From: REBR01 sp033721915
Lineage (GTDB): Bacteria; Pseudomonadota; Gammaproteobacteria; Pseudomonadales; Oleiphilaceae
Assembly (NCBI GenBank): GCA_033721915.1
Contig: JAWWAC010000009.1
Span: 11,502 to 75,501 of the forward strand
Length of the DNA: 64,000 bases
Reading direction: 5' to 3'
Shown: positions 25,650 through 34,010 of the stretch, in pieces
Layout: every line of letters begins with the position of its first letter
How positions within the stretch are numbered: position 1 is the stretch's first letter
Position numbers and translations under genes: made by a program
Notes under the pieces: model-generated
What the model was told of the DNA's origin: nothing
What the model saw: the letters and a program-made list of their open reading frames with translations, nothing else
The model's database searches: none

Positions 25650-25678
25650 TTGATCCCGGCGACGGTTTTCTCTAGAAT
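25650..25678 (+). promoter_or_regulatory. rpmH-rnpA promoter
   Basis: TTGATC (25650-25655) and TAGAAT (25673-25678) are separated by exactly 17 bases, about 110 bases upstream of rpmH. Confidence 0.65.
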
Positions 25679-25789
25679 TGCGTCCCTATTTTTGAACAAA
25701 TTTTCCCGCTGGCTGTCCGGCATGGCGCAACAGGCCACTGACGAGACCCAACAGGCAGCAAATCAAACAGCAATCCCAGGATTAACACC

Positions 25790-25924
25790 ATGAAGCGTAC
25801 TTTCCAGCCCAGCGTACTCAAGCGTAAGCGCAACCACGGTTTCCGTGCCCGTATGGCCACCGAAGGCGGCCGCAAGGTCATTGCCCGTCGCCGTGCCAAA
25901 GGCCGCAAGCGTCTCAGCGCCTGA
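25790..25924 (+). CDS. rpmH: 50S ribosomal protein L34
   Basis: A 44-residue, very basic protein of the large ribosomal subunit: MKRTFQPSVLKRKRNHGFRA to RRRAKGRKRLSA, essentially the canonical L34 sequence and length. AGGA lies eight bases before the ATG. It is the first gene of the rightward cluster leaving the origin, followed by rnpA seven bases later. Confidence 0.98.
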   Translation: MKRTFQPSVLKRKRNHGFRARMATEGGRKVIARRRAKGRKRLSA

Positions 25925-25931
25925 ATCCGGC

Positions 25932-26300
25932 TTGACCGAATCAGCGGATAATGGCTTTCCACGCTCTGCACGGCTACTGACACCGGCGCAGTATCGGCAG
26001 GTGTTTGATCAGGTCAGTTACCGGGCCAGTGACCGCAATCTGCTGATTCTGGCCCGTCCAGGCGCCACAGAGCGCTCCAGGATCGGGCTGATTATCGCCA
26101 AGCGCCATGTGCGCAAGGCGGTGGAGAGAAACCGGATCAAGCGTCAGATCCGGGAATCCTTTCGCCATCAACAGGCGGATTTGCCGGTACTGGACATGGT
26201 CGTGCTGGCCAGACCCGGGTTGAATCAGCTGGACAACCACAGTCTGCGACAGACTCTGGATCAGCTCTGGCAGAAGCTGGCCCGCAAGGCCCGGGACTGA
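25932..26300 (+). CDS. rnpA: ribonuclease P protein component
   Basis: A roughly 122-residue basic protein that assists the RNase P RNA in maturing tRNA 5' ends. The RNR signature region KRHVRKAVERNRIKRQIRESFR occurs mid-protein, after the aromatic RLLTPAQYRQVFDQV. The most sensible start is TTG 25932, seven bases after the rpmH stop; longer in-frame starts fall inside rpmH. No clear ribosome site precedes the TTG, so translation is probably coupled to rpmH, as is common for this pair. Confidence 0.92.
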   Translation: MTESADNGFPRSARLLTPAQYRQVFDQVSYRASDRNLLILARPGATERSRIGLIIAKRHVRKAVERNRIKRQIRESFRHQQADLPVLDMVVLARPGLNQLDNHSLRQTLDQLWQKLARKARD

Positions 26301-26403
26301 ACCGTCAGGGGTTTCACCCCCCGGATGCCGGCGACTGCACAGGGCCATGCTCACGGGTCCTTCATGCCACAGAGCAACCGCTAACACGGCAGCAGGGCAG
26401 ATT

Positions 26404-26667
26404 ATGAAGCGGCTGATTCTTATCCTTATTCGTTCCTATCAGTACGGCATCAGTCCGTTTCTGCCCAGCCGTTGCCGCTATTACCCGACTTGTTCCGGTT
26501 ATGCCATCACCGCCATTGAAACCCATGGCGTGAGTACCGGCCTGTGGCTTTCCATCAAGCGCCTTTCACGCTGTCACCCCTGGGGCGGTAGCGGCTATGA
26601 TCCGGTTCCCACTCCCGGGAAAACGCCGTCTTGCGGCTGTCCCCACACTGCAGAGAAGACACATTAG
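26404..26667 (+). CDS. yidD: membrane protein insertion efficiency factor YidD
   Basis: An 87-residue protein with the family hallmark SRCRYYPTCSGYAITAIETHG and conserved Cys residues; the SRCHPWGGSGYDPVP motif follows. An N-terminal amphipathic helix (LILILIRSYQYGISPF) places it at the inner membrane, where it helps YidC-dependent insertion. ATG 26404 with GGG a few bases upstream is preferred to an ATG 19 codons earlier. It lies directly between rnpA and yidC. Confidence 0.95.
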   Translation: MKRLILILIRSYQYGISPFLPSRCRYYPTCSGYAITAIETHGVSTGLWLSIKRLSRCHPWGGSGYDPVPTPGKTPSCGCPHTAEKTH

Positions 26668-26670
26668 GTT

Positions 26671-28401
26671 ATGGATATTCAACGAATTGCCATCTGGTTG
26701 GGTCTCGCAATTGTCAGTTACCTGATGATTCTTGCCTGGAACGAGGATTATCATCAGTCGCCCCAGGCGCCCGTCCAGGAGCAACGCCAGGAAGGGCAAC
26801 AGCAGCGGGACAGCGCCGATGCGCCGGTCGGTGAGTTTGAGGCACCGGACAGTGACCAGGATGCCTCGACACAGGATGAGTTCAGCATCCCGGAAGACAA
26901 CACGGCACAGGATCCGTCAAACCGCTCCGGCGCGGAAACCCCGGATACCGGTGGCAGAAGCATTCAAGTGCGCACCGATGTGCTGGACATGGACATTAGT
27001 CTCAAGGGCGGCCATATTACCCGTGCCGACCTGCTCAAGCACGACCGCACACTGGATTCGGAAGAGCCACTGCGGTTGCTGAGAAACGACGACAGGATCA
27101 CCTACATCCTGGAGAGCAGCCTCATTGGCCGTGATGGGCCCGATGCCACCGCCAATGCCCCCTCCCCTGTCTATGAGGTGGGAAGCCGCGAATACCGCCT
27201 GGGTGAGAATGAAGACCAGCTGGTGGTGGATCTCAGGCATGAGACCGGCAACGGTGTGACCATCATCAAGCGTTATACCTTCGAGCGTGACAGCTACCAT
27301 GGCAAGGTGAGCTACCACATTGAAAACACGTCGGATAAGACCTGGCAGGGGAATTTCTCCGGCAAGATTGTCCGTGATGAAAGCGGTGATCCCACCTCAC
27401 AGACCACCATGGGCATGCGCGCCTATCTGGGCATGGTTCTGAGTACGCCGGAATCCGCCTACACCAAGTACGATTTCGACGATCTCAAGGAGAATAAAGT
27501 CTCCGTCTCTGCCCAGGGCGGATGGATTGCCTTTCTCCAGCATTACTTCATGACCGCCTGGATTCCCAATCCGGAACAGAAACACAACTACCAGACCATG
27601 CAGCGCAACGGCCTCCATGTGATGGGTTTTGTCTCGCCGGCTACCCGAGTGGCTCCGGGGGAAACCGCGGAGGTGGGATCCGAATTCTACATCGGCCCCA
27701 AGATCATTGACCGTCTCAAGGACATCGCACCCAGTCTGGACCGCACCGTGGACTTTGGCTGGCTGTTCTTTATCTCACTGCCACTGTTCTACATCATGGA
27801 CTGGTTCCACAGCCTGGTGGGCAACTGGGGTGTGTCCATTATTCTGCTGACACTGCTGGTGAAAACCGCCTTTTACAAGCTGTCCGCCACCAGCTACCGC
27901 TCCATGGCCAATATGCGCCGTGTGGCACCACAGCTGCAGCGCCTGCGTGACCTGTACGGTGACGACAAGCAGAAGATGTCCCAGGAAATGATGGCACTGT
28001 ACAAGAAGGAAAAGATCAACCCACTGGGTGGCTGCCTGCCGATACTGGTGCAGATGCCGGTGTTTATTGCCCTGTACTGGGTGCTGTTCGAGTCGGTGCA
28101 GCTGCGCCATGCGCCTTTCTTCGGCTGGATTCAGGATCTGTCGGTGATGGATCCCTACTTTATCCTGCCGATTCTGATGGGGGCTTCCATGTTCCTGCAG
28201 ATGCAGCTCAACCCCACACCGCCGGATCCCATTCAGGCCAAGGTGATGAAGCTGATGCCGCTGATCTTTACCGTCTTCTTCCTGTGGTTCCCGGCGGGTC
28301 TGGTACTGTACTGGCTGAGCAACAACATTTTGTCCATTGCCCAGCAGTACTTTATCACCAAGCAGATCGAGAAGAGCCAGGGCAAGACGGCCAAGGGCTA
28401 G
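26671..28401 (+). CDS. yidC: membrane protein insertase YidC
   Basis: A 576-residue inner-membrane insertase and chaperone that works alone or with SecYEG. The first helix (about residues 5-20) is followed by a Gln/Asp/Glu-rich linker and the large periplasmic beta-supersandwich domain (about 100-345) usual in Gram-negative YidC. The conserved five-helix core is at the C-terminus with WGVSIILLTLLVKTAFYKLS, the hairpin MANMRRVAPQLQRLRD, NPLGGCLPILVQMPVFIALY and FLWFPAGLVLYWLSNNILSI. It lies 3 bases after yidD. Confidence 0.98.
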   Translation: MDIQRIAIWLGLAIVSYLMILAWNEDYHQSPQAPVQEQRQEGQQQRDSADAPVGEFEAPDSDQDASTQDEFSIPEDNTAQDPSNRSGAETPDTGGRSIQVRTDVLDMDISLKGGHITRADLLKHDRTLDSEEPLRLLRNDDRITYILESSLIGRDGPDATANAPSPVYEVGSREYRLGENEDQLVVDLRHETGNGVTIIKRYTFERDSYHGKVSYHIENTSDKTWQGNFSGKIVRDESGDPTSQTTMGMRAYLGMVLSTPESAYTKYDFDDLKENKVSVSAQGGWIAFLQHYFMTAWIPNPEQKHNYQTMQRNGLHVMGFVSPATRVAPGETAEVGSEFYIGPKIIDRLKDIAPSLDRTVDFGWLFFISLPLFYIMDWFHSLVGNWGVSIILLTLLVKTAFYKLSATSYRSMANMRRVAPQLQRLRDLYGDDKQKMSQEMMALYKKEKINPLGGCLPILVQMPVFIALYWVLFESVQLRHAPFFGWIQDLSVMDPYFILPILMGASMFLQMQLNPTPPDPIQAKVMKLMPLIFTVFFLWFPAGLVLYWLSNNILSIAQQYFITKQIEKSQGKTAKG

Positions 28402-28416
28402 CGGGAGGCCAGAGCC

Positions 28417-29787
28417 ATGGCCAGAAGCACCTCACAGGACACCATTGCTGCACTGGCCACCGCCCCCGGGCGGGCCGGTGTGGGCATAGTGCGTCTGTCC
28501 GGCCCACGGGTGCGATCACTGGCAGAAGCCTTCCTCGGCTTTACGCCAAAGCCCCGCCACGCCCATTACGGTCCCTTCCTGGATGATGAGGGACAGGCAC
28601 TGGATGAAGGCATTGCCCTGTTCTTCCCCAACCCCCACTCCTTTACCGGCGAAGATGTACTTGAGCTCCAGGGCCATGGCGGCCCGGTGGTCATGGACTG
28701 GCTGCTGCAAAGGGCCATTGCCCTTGGGGCCCGTCTGGCCAGGCCCGGTGAATTCTCCGAACGGGCCTTTCTCAACGACAAGCTGGATCTCACCCAGGCG
28801 GAAGCCATTGCCGATCTGATCGACAGCAGCTCCCAGCAGGCGGCACGCAGTGCCATGCGATCACTGCAGGGGGTTTTCTCACGCCAGATTGATCAGCTGG
28901 TGGAAGGGCTGACGCAATTGCGCATCTACGTGGAGGCCGCCATCGACTTTCCGGAAGAGGAAATCGACTTCCTGGCCGATGGCAAGGTGGGTGGTGACCT
29001 GGCGGCGCTGATTGAGCAGCTCGAGCGGCTGCTGTCACAGGCCAGGCAGGGTTCCCTGCTGCGGGAAGGTATGCGGGTGGTGATTGCCGGGCGCCCCAAC
29101 GCCGGCAAATCCAGCCTGCTCAATGCCCTCTCCGGACGGGACAGTGCCATTGTCACCGCAGTGGAAGGCACCACCCGGGATGTGCTGCAGGAGCATATCC
29201 ATATTGATGGCATGCCACTGCATGTGATTGATACCGCCGGTCTGCGTGAGAGCCAGGACGAAGTGGAACAGATTGGCATTGCCCGTGCCTGGCGGGAGAT
29301 TGCCCAGGCGGACCGCATACTGTTGCTGGTGGACAGCAGCCTGAGCAATGCCACCACCCCCGAGTCGGTGGCCACGGGACTGGGACAGGCACTGCCGGAA
29401 GGTATCCCGGTGACGGTGATACGCAACAAGATTGATCTGGGTGCGGAAAGCCCCGGCCTTGACCCCCGGGGGGAAACGCCGCTGATCCGTCTGTCGGCCA
29501 GGGAGGGGCAGGGTGTGGAAGCCCTCAAAGCCCATCTCAAGGACAGCATGGGTTTCCAGGGGGAAGGTGGTGACGGCTTTATAGCACGCCGCCGTCATCT
29601 GGAGGCATTGAATCAGGCCCTGGAGGTACTGCACCAGGGTCGCCGTCAACTGCAGGATTATGGCGCCGGTGAACTGCTGGCGGAAGATCTGCGCCAGGCC
29701 CAGGACTGCCTGGGTGAGATCACCGGCGCACTGACTGCCGATGATCTGCTGGGAAAGATTTTCGGTTCCTTCTGTATCGGTAAGTAA
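28417..29787 (+). CDS. mnmE: tRNA-5-carboxymethylaminomethyl-2-thiouridine synthesis GTPase MnmE
   Basis: A 456-residue GTPase that acts with MnmG to modify U34 of certain tRNAs. The N-terminal formyl-THF-binding domain begins DTIAALATAPGRAGVGIVRLSG. The G domain is inserted in a helical domain: GRPNAGKSSLLNAL (P-loop), GTTRDV, DTAGLRES and the NKID specificity motif. The C-terminus ends FCIGK with the catalytic Cys. In most relatives mnmG follows directly, but here mnmG is 16.7 kb away. Confidence 0.98.
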   Translation: MARSTSQDTIAALATAPGRAGVGIVRLSGPRVRSLAEAFLGFTPKPRHAHYGPFLDDEGQALDEGIALFFPNPHSFTGEDVLELQGHGGPVVMDWLLQRAIALGARLARPGEFSERAFLNDKLDLTQAEAIADLIDSSSQQAARSAMRSLQGVFSRQIDQLVEGLTQLRIYVEAAIDFPEEEIDFLADGKVGGDLAALIEQLERLLSQARQGSLLREGMRVVIAGRPNAGKSSLLNALSGRDSAIVTAVEGTTRDVLQEHIHIDGMPLHVIDTAGLRESQDEVEQIGIARAWREIAQADRILLLVDSSLSNATTPESVATGLGQALPEGIPVTVIRNKIDLGAESPGLDPRGETPLIRLSAREGQGVEALKAHLKDSMGFQGEGGDGFIARRRHLEALNQALEVLHQGRRQLQDYGAGELLAEDLRQAQDCLGEITGALTADDLLGKIFGSFCIGK

Positions 29788-29816
29788 GTTATCAATCACT
29801 TACTAATAACAGTGGA

Positions 29817-31418
29817 TCAGTCATCCTTCTCCATGTCAGGCTTTTCCTCAGGGTGCTTTTTCATGTCCCCGGGGTATTTCTTCATCTCCCTGGGGTATTT
29901 CCCGTGGGCCTTTTTGCGTTTTTCCACCTCCTCCTCTTCCTTGCGTTTGCGTCCGAACAGGTCACCAATCAGGTCCACACCATGGGCAAAGCCGGTGCCG
30001 GTGATATCCTCCAGTGCCGCCACAACTTCCTGGGGCAGTTGCAGATCGTGGCGAACCCGGCGACGGTCCCGTTCCTTCTCCATGCGCTTCTTGTCCTTGC
30101 CGGAGAGCTTGAGATCCTCCTTCAGGGCACCACGGCCGAAGTGACTGAACACGTAGGGAAGATGACGGGCATGCTGGACCAGCCCCTGTGGACGGATGCC
30201 CTTGCCGGTGTGGAAGGGTGAGAACATCAGGGCCCGGTCGTTGACCTTGAGCAGCCCCACCAGCTGGATCTCAACGATGGGGATCCAGCGGTCTTTCTGG
30301 CCCGGGCAGGCAAACTCCAGGCAGAACCGGGCCTTGCCCTGTTTCACGGCCAGATGCAGTTTTTCCAGGCGGCTGCGGCCCTTGCCATCATCGTCCTCGT
30401 CATCCTCATCACGTCCGTATTTCGGGTAGGGGTCGGATTTTTCCGGCTTTTTGCCATAGACCCAGTCATCCGGCTCGTACCAGGGCTTGCTGTCTTCCTT
30501 GTCTGACGGGTATTCGGGATACGGGCCAGACTCCATGGGGCAGTCACCGGCATCGTCCTTCAGGGTGCCATAGGCGTATTCACTGTAATCCCTGGGATCG
30601 TGCTTTTTACCGCCATGGCCATAGTGACCACCGTCATGACCATAATGGCTGTCATCGGGATAGTCCTTGTCCTTGTCGTGATAGGCCTTGACCTCGTAGT
30701 CCTGGTCCGCGTCATGATCCCCGTGCTCTTTATCAAGCCGTTTGGAGCGGGATACTTTCCTGTCCCTGGGATCTGTGTCGCCGTACTGGCCCTTGGCATC
30801 TTTTGACGGTGTTTTTTCAGACTTCTTGCCAGCCACTTTTTCCACGGATTCCTTATCCCTGGGCTCTTTTTCCTGAAGCCAGTGCTGACGGTCTCCGGAG
30901 TCGTCGTTGCCATGATCTTCGTCCTCATCCTCCATGGACCTGGGCACGATACGCAGCCAGATATTGCGGTGGCCATGGACCTCAAAGGGGCCGCCTCCGT
31001 GGTAGACATTGTCCAGAAAGTCATTGGGGTTGGTCAGGAGCAGATCCAGTGGCAATGTGGCCAGGTTGCGGCTGGTAAAGGTGATCAGATCCTGGGTGTC
31101 GCAGCCGGCCCCCAGTGTGGGTTTGGGCTGAAAACGCAGGGTCATGCCCAGTACATCCGGCAGGCTGGATTCGTCCCGCCAGATGGCGGAGGAGAAACGC
31201 ACGATCGCTTCGCCGGAGAGGCGCTGTGTGAGTTTTTCAAAGGCCTTGTTCTTGCCCCGTTCCCGGGCGGGACGGACCATGGCGCCAAAGACAACGCCGT
31301 TTTTGCCGTGCACGGGCCTTTTACCGGTGAGTCTGGCGGCGGCACCAAAGGCGGGCGCCACGGTACCCCCTAACCAGAGGCCAAGTGCTTCACTGAAGGT
31401 TCTCGGTTGAATCAACAT
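29817..31418 (-). CDS. catalase-superfamily-like protein with a long acidic, His/Lys-rich insertion
   Basis: A 533-residue protein. Residues about 1-165 resemble the catalase-like fold: RPVHGKNGVVFGAM recalls the distal-His region, and RFSSAIWRDESSLPDVLGMTLRF and SPFHTGKGIRPQGLVQHAR match a small heme-catalase-like family, though catalase activity is not assured. Residues about 165-360 form an extreme low-complexity insertion rich in Asp, Glu, Lys, His, Gly and Tyr (EDEDEDHGND, HYGHDGGHYGHGGKKHD, GRDEDDEDDDGKG). The core then resumes (KARFCLEFACPGQKDRWIPI), and a Lys/Glu tail repeats KYP..MKK. GAGGG precedes the ATG. It lies 200 bases downstream of the zinc-uptake operon. The insertion suggests disorder and metal or polyion binding, which is inference only. 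Confidence 0.65.
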   Translation of the reverse strand: MLIQPRTFSEALGLWLGGTVAPAFGAAARLTGKRPVHGKNGVVFGAMVRPARERGKNKAFEKLTQRLSGEAIVRFSSAIWRDESSLPDVLGMTLRFQPKPTLGAGCDTQDLITFTSRNLATLPLDLLLTNPNDFLDNVYHGGGPFEVHGHRNIWLRIVPRSMEDEDEDHGNDDSGDRQHWLQEKEPRDKESVEKVAGKKSEKTPSKDAKGQYGDTDPRDRKVSRSKRLDKEHGDHDADQDYEVKAYHDKDKDYPDDSHYGHDGGHYGHGGKKHDPRDYSEYAYGTLKDDAGDCPMESGPYPEYPSDKEDSKPWYEPDDWVYGKKPEKSDPYPKYGRDEDDEDDDGKGRSRLEKLHLAVKQGKARFCLEFACPGQKDRWIPIVEIQLVGLLKVNDRALMFSPFHTGKGIRPQGLVQHARHLPYVFSHFGRGALKEDLKLSGKDKKRMEKERDRRRVRHDLQLPQEVVAALEDITGTGFAHGVDLIGDLFGRKRKEEEEVEKRKKAHGKYPREMKKYPGDMKKHPEEKPDMEKDD

Positions 31419-31618
31419 AGCGCATTCCCTCGCGTTGCGGTTGATTGAGGTGGGTCGGCCGGGTCAGTATCGGCCGTTGAGTTTCGAACATCCTTTTCGA
31501 GGACTCTGTACTCACTATAACGCGATGGCACGGAGGGGCAAAAAAATGGGTCAAAAAATAACCGGTTCCGGGCTCGGTTGTTCTGACAGGGTCGGGGTGA
31601 CTGGCCGTGGAAACCGCC

Positions 31619-32407
31619 TCAGAGAGGGCGCTGTACGGCCCAGCGCAGAGCCGCCATCAGGGCCAGTAACAGGGTCAGTGTGGGGCCGAAGGGCTGATCC
31701 ATCAGAATGGCCAGCAAAAAGGCCAGGAGGTAGGCGGCCAGTGCCAGTGCCACTGTCAGTACCAGCCCCTGCTTCCATTGACGGACCAGGCCAAAGGCCA
31801 CCCAGGGAGGGACAAAAAACAGGGCAAAGGCCGGCAGTGCCCCCAGTGAGACCGTGGCCAGGACCACTGCCATCACCAGCAGGGCGGCAAAGAGCAGCTC
31901 ATGGGGCCAGGCGGGACGGCGGTTGGCCCGGAAATGGTCGGGAAAGAAGCGCTGCAGCAGCAGACGGTGATTCAGCCAGGGCAGGCTCAGCAGACAGGCC
32001 ACGGCCAGTGCCAGTGCTGCGTAAAGGTGGGCCGCAGTGGTGAAATAAATCTGCCCACCCAGCAGCTCTTCCGCCGAGACTTCACCCTGGGCCAGATGAC
32101 CGGACAGGGTCAGGGCCGCTCCCCAGCCCAGAATCAGCATCAGGGCAAAGGCGCTGTTGCCGCTGCCCGCCAGCAGTGACTTGATGGCCGCGGCGGACGC
32201 GGTGGTCAATGCGGCCCCCAGTGTCAGTGGCAATCCCAGTGACACCGCCGCCACCCCACCCGCGGCGGCAATATGGGGCAGACCCAGTGCCGCCATCCAC
32301 TCACCGCGAAGACGCAGATAGGCCCCCAGCAGCGCAACAATCACGGTCAGCAGCAGGCCCGTGAGAAACGGCAGGCGAAACAGCTGATCGAGCATGTACA
32401 GATCCAT
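31619..32407 (-). CDS. znuB: zinc/manganese ABC transporter permease (ZnuB-like)
   Basis: A 262-residue inner-membrane permease of the ABC-3 family with about seven or eight hydrophobic helices. ALGLPHIAAAGGVAAVSLGLP matches the family's conserved cytoplasmic loop region, and LATVSLGALPAFALFFVPPWVA the later conserved segment. GAGG precedes ATG 32407. It is the last gene of the operon porin-znuA-znuC-znuB, 20 bases after znuC. Metal specificity for zinc is inferred from the Zur-like box upstream of the operon. Confidence 0.85.
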   Translation of the reverse strand: MDLYMLDQLFRLPFLTGLLLTVIVALLGAYLRLRGEWMAALGLPHIAAAGGVAAVSLGLPLTLGAALTTASAAAIKSLLAGSGNSAFALMLILGWGAALTLSGHLAQGEVSAEELLGGQIYFTTAAHLYAALALAVACLLSLPWLNHRLLLQRFFPDHFRANRRPAWPHELLFAALLVMAVVLATVSLGALPAFALFFVPPWVAFGLVRQWKQGLVLTVALALAAYLLAFLLAILMDQPFGPTLTLLLALMAALRWAVQRPL

Positions 32408-32427
32408 AATGACCTCGGCGGAAGAAC

Positions 32428-33054
32428 TCAGGCGGGGGACAGCGGGAGCTCGATAATACGCGAGCAGTGCTGTTGCAGAAAGCGCTGCTCGTGGCTGACC
32501 AGAAGCACGGCACGGTGGGGCGCCATCCGGGAGAGGAGCCCCGAGAGGGCCTGTATGGCATGGCCGTCCAGGTTGTTGGTGGGCTCATCCAGTATCACCA
32601 GTTCCGCCTGGCTGGCGAGACAGGCATAGGCTTGAAGAAACTGGAACTGGCCGCCGCTGAGAGCCGCCAGCGGTTTCTCCAGAAGGGGTTCGATCTGTGG
32701 CGGGTAGCGGGTCTGTACGGCCCCCATCAGCTCCAGCAGCTCACGCCCGCACAGGGGCAGTTCCGGTGGCTGCTCCGGTCTCTGGCGGTGATGGCTGACA
32801 GTGAGTCCGTCCCTGCGCCGGATATGCCCGGAAAACACCCTTGCGGTGCCGGTCAGGGCACTCAGCAGTGTGGATTTTCCGGCCCCGTTGGCCCCCGCCA
32901 GCCCCAGTATTTCACCGGCGGACACTGTGAAGGACACGGGGCCGACAACGGGTTTGCGATAACCGGCGCAGACGGCGTCAAAGCGGGCCAGTGGTTGTAC
33001 TGCCACTTCCCCGGCAGTTGCCGTGGTGTTGTTGTGGACGGCGCCTGTGGTCAC
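32428..33054 (-). CDS. znuC: zinc ABC transporter ATP-binding protein (ZnuC-like)
   Basis: A 208-residue ATPase that powers the permease. Walker A is GANGAGKSTLL, the signature LSGGQFQFLQAYA and Walker B LVILDEPTNNLD, with the switch His in LLVSHEQ. The signature is slightly unusual (FQFLQAYA instead of QQRVLLARA). It starts with GTG and overlaps the znuA stop as GTGA, so the two are translationally coupled. At 208 residues it is short for ZnuC (about 250), lacking the usual C-terminal extension. Confidence 0.85.
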   Translation of the reverse strand: MTTGAVHNNTTATAGEVAVQPLARFDAVCAGYRKPVVGPVSFTVSAGEILGLAGANGAGKSTLLSALTGTARVFSGHIRRRDGLTVSHHRQRPEQPPELPLCGRELLELMGAVQTRYPPQIEPLLEKPLAALSGGQFQFLQAYACLASQAELVILDEPTNNLDGHAIQALSGLLSRMAPHRAVLLVSHEQRFLQQHCSRIIELPLSPA

Positions 33055-33929
33055 GGCTGAACGGCCTCAACCCACTGCCGGATCATGGCAAAATAGGCGT
33101 CCCGGTCAGCCTCAGTGGCCACCTGTATCGGCAGCTGATGCGTCGGCCAGCCGAGCTTGCGGTGGATGAAATCCGGCCCCTTGCCAGGCTGGAAATCCGT
33201 ATACAGCACCACCCCCTGGCGACCTTCCAGTTCCCCCACCAGTGTCGACAGGTGCCGCGCCGTGGGAGGGATGCCCGGCTTGGGTTCGATGTAACCGACA
33301 ACGGGTACATCCAGCAGGGCCATCAGGTAGTCGGGTTCGCCGTGATACAGCAATGCGCCCGGGGCTCCCGCGGCCTGTGACCGCCACTGTGGCAGTTGCT
33401 CCTCCACCGCCTGGCGAAAGGCAGTGGCACGGGAGAGATAGTCATCCCGGTTGTCGGGGTCCAGGCGGGCCAGATGTTCCGCCAGTGCCTGTCCCACAGT
33501 GGCCATGCGCTGCGGGTCCAGATAAAAGTGGGGGTTGCCACGGGGATGGACATCGCCTCTGGAGCGGTCCGCCTGCTGGCCTTCATTGAGTCGCTTGATA
33601 TGGGCGGCGCCTTCAAAATACCCCTTTTTGCCGGGTACCAGCTCCCGGTTACCGGCACCCTGAATGGCGGCCGGCAGCCAGCCGGTTTCCAGCTCCGCCC
33701 CCACGGACACCACCATGTCAGCACGTCGCAGTGCGGCCATCATGCTGGGGCGGGCTTCCAGGTAATGGGGGTCACGCCCTGGAGGTGCCATGACCGTGAC
33801 CTGCACATGTTCGCCGCCGATCTCACGGGCCAGCATGCCCATGTTGGGGACGGTGGCGGCAATATTGACAGCGGCCTGTGACAAACCGGACAGCAGCATC
33901 AGCAGCCCTAAAAGGCTGAATCGGATCAT
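33051..33929 (-). CDS. znuA: periplasmic zinc-binding protein (ZnuA-like, cluster A-I)
   Basis: A 292-residue solute-binding protein with a signal peptide ending near LSQAA. Probable metal ligands are His in APPGRDPHYLEARPS (about residue 55), His in GNPHFYLDP, His in LLYHGEPDY and an acidic residue in VLYTDFQPG; this order fits ZnuA/TroA-type proteins. The acidic His-rich loop of E. coli ZnuA is missing, and the His-rich stretch of this operon is instead in the porin gene upstream. AAGGAG precedes the ATG. Confidence 0.85.
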   Translation of the reverse strand: MIRFSLLGLLMLLSGLSQAAVNIAATVPNMGMLAREIGGEHVQVTVMAPPGRDPHYLEARPSMMAALRRADMVVSVGAELETGWLPAAIQGAGNRELVPGKKGYFEGAAHIKRLNEGQQADRSRGDVHPRGNPHFYLDPQRMATVGQALAEHLARLDPDNRDDYLSRATAFRQAVEEQLPQWRSQAAGAPGALLYHGEPDYLMALLDVPVVGYIEPKPGIPPTARHLSTLVGELEGRQGVVLYTDFQPGKGPDFIHRKLGWPTHQLPIQVATEADRDAYFAMIRQWVEAVQP

Positions 33930-34010
33930 GATCAGTCTCCTTGACGGGTTGAACAGGAAGGTAGGGAGTCACCGGCGGCGCGTTGTGCCACCGGTGAATG
34001 CCAGGACGGA

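Noticed and set aside
29783..29804. AGTAAGT/ACTTACT stem after mnmE as a terminator
   Set aside because: Only 7 AT-rich pairs, overlaps the mnmE stop region and has no T-run, so it is too weak to list as a feature.
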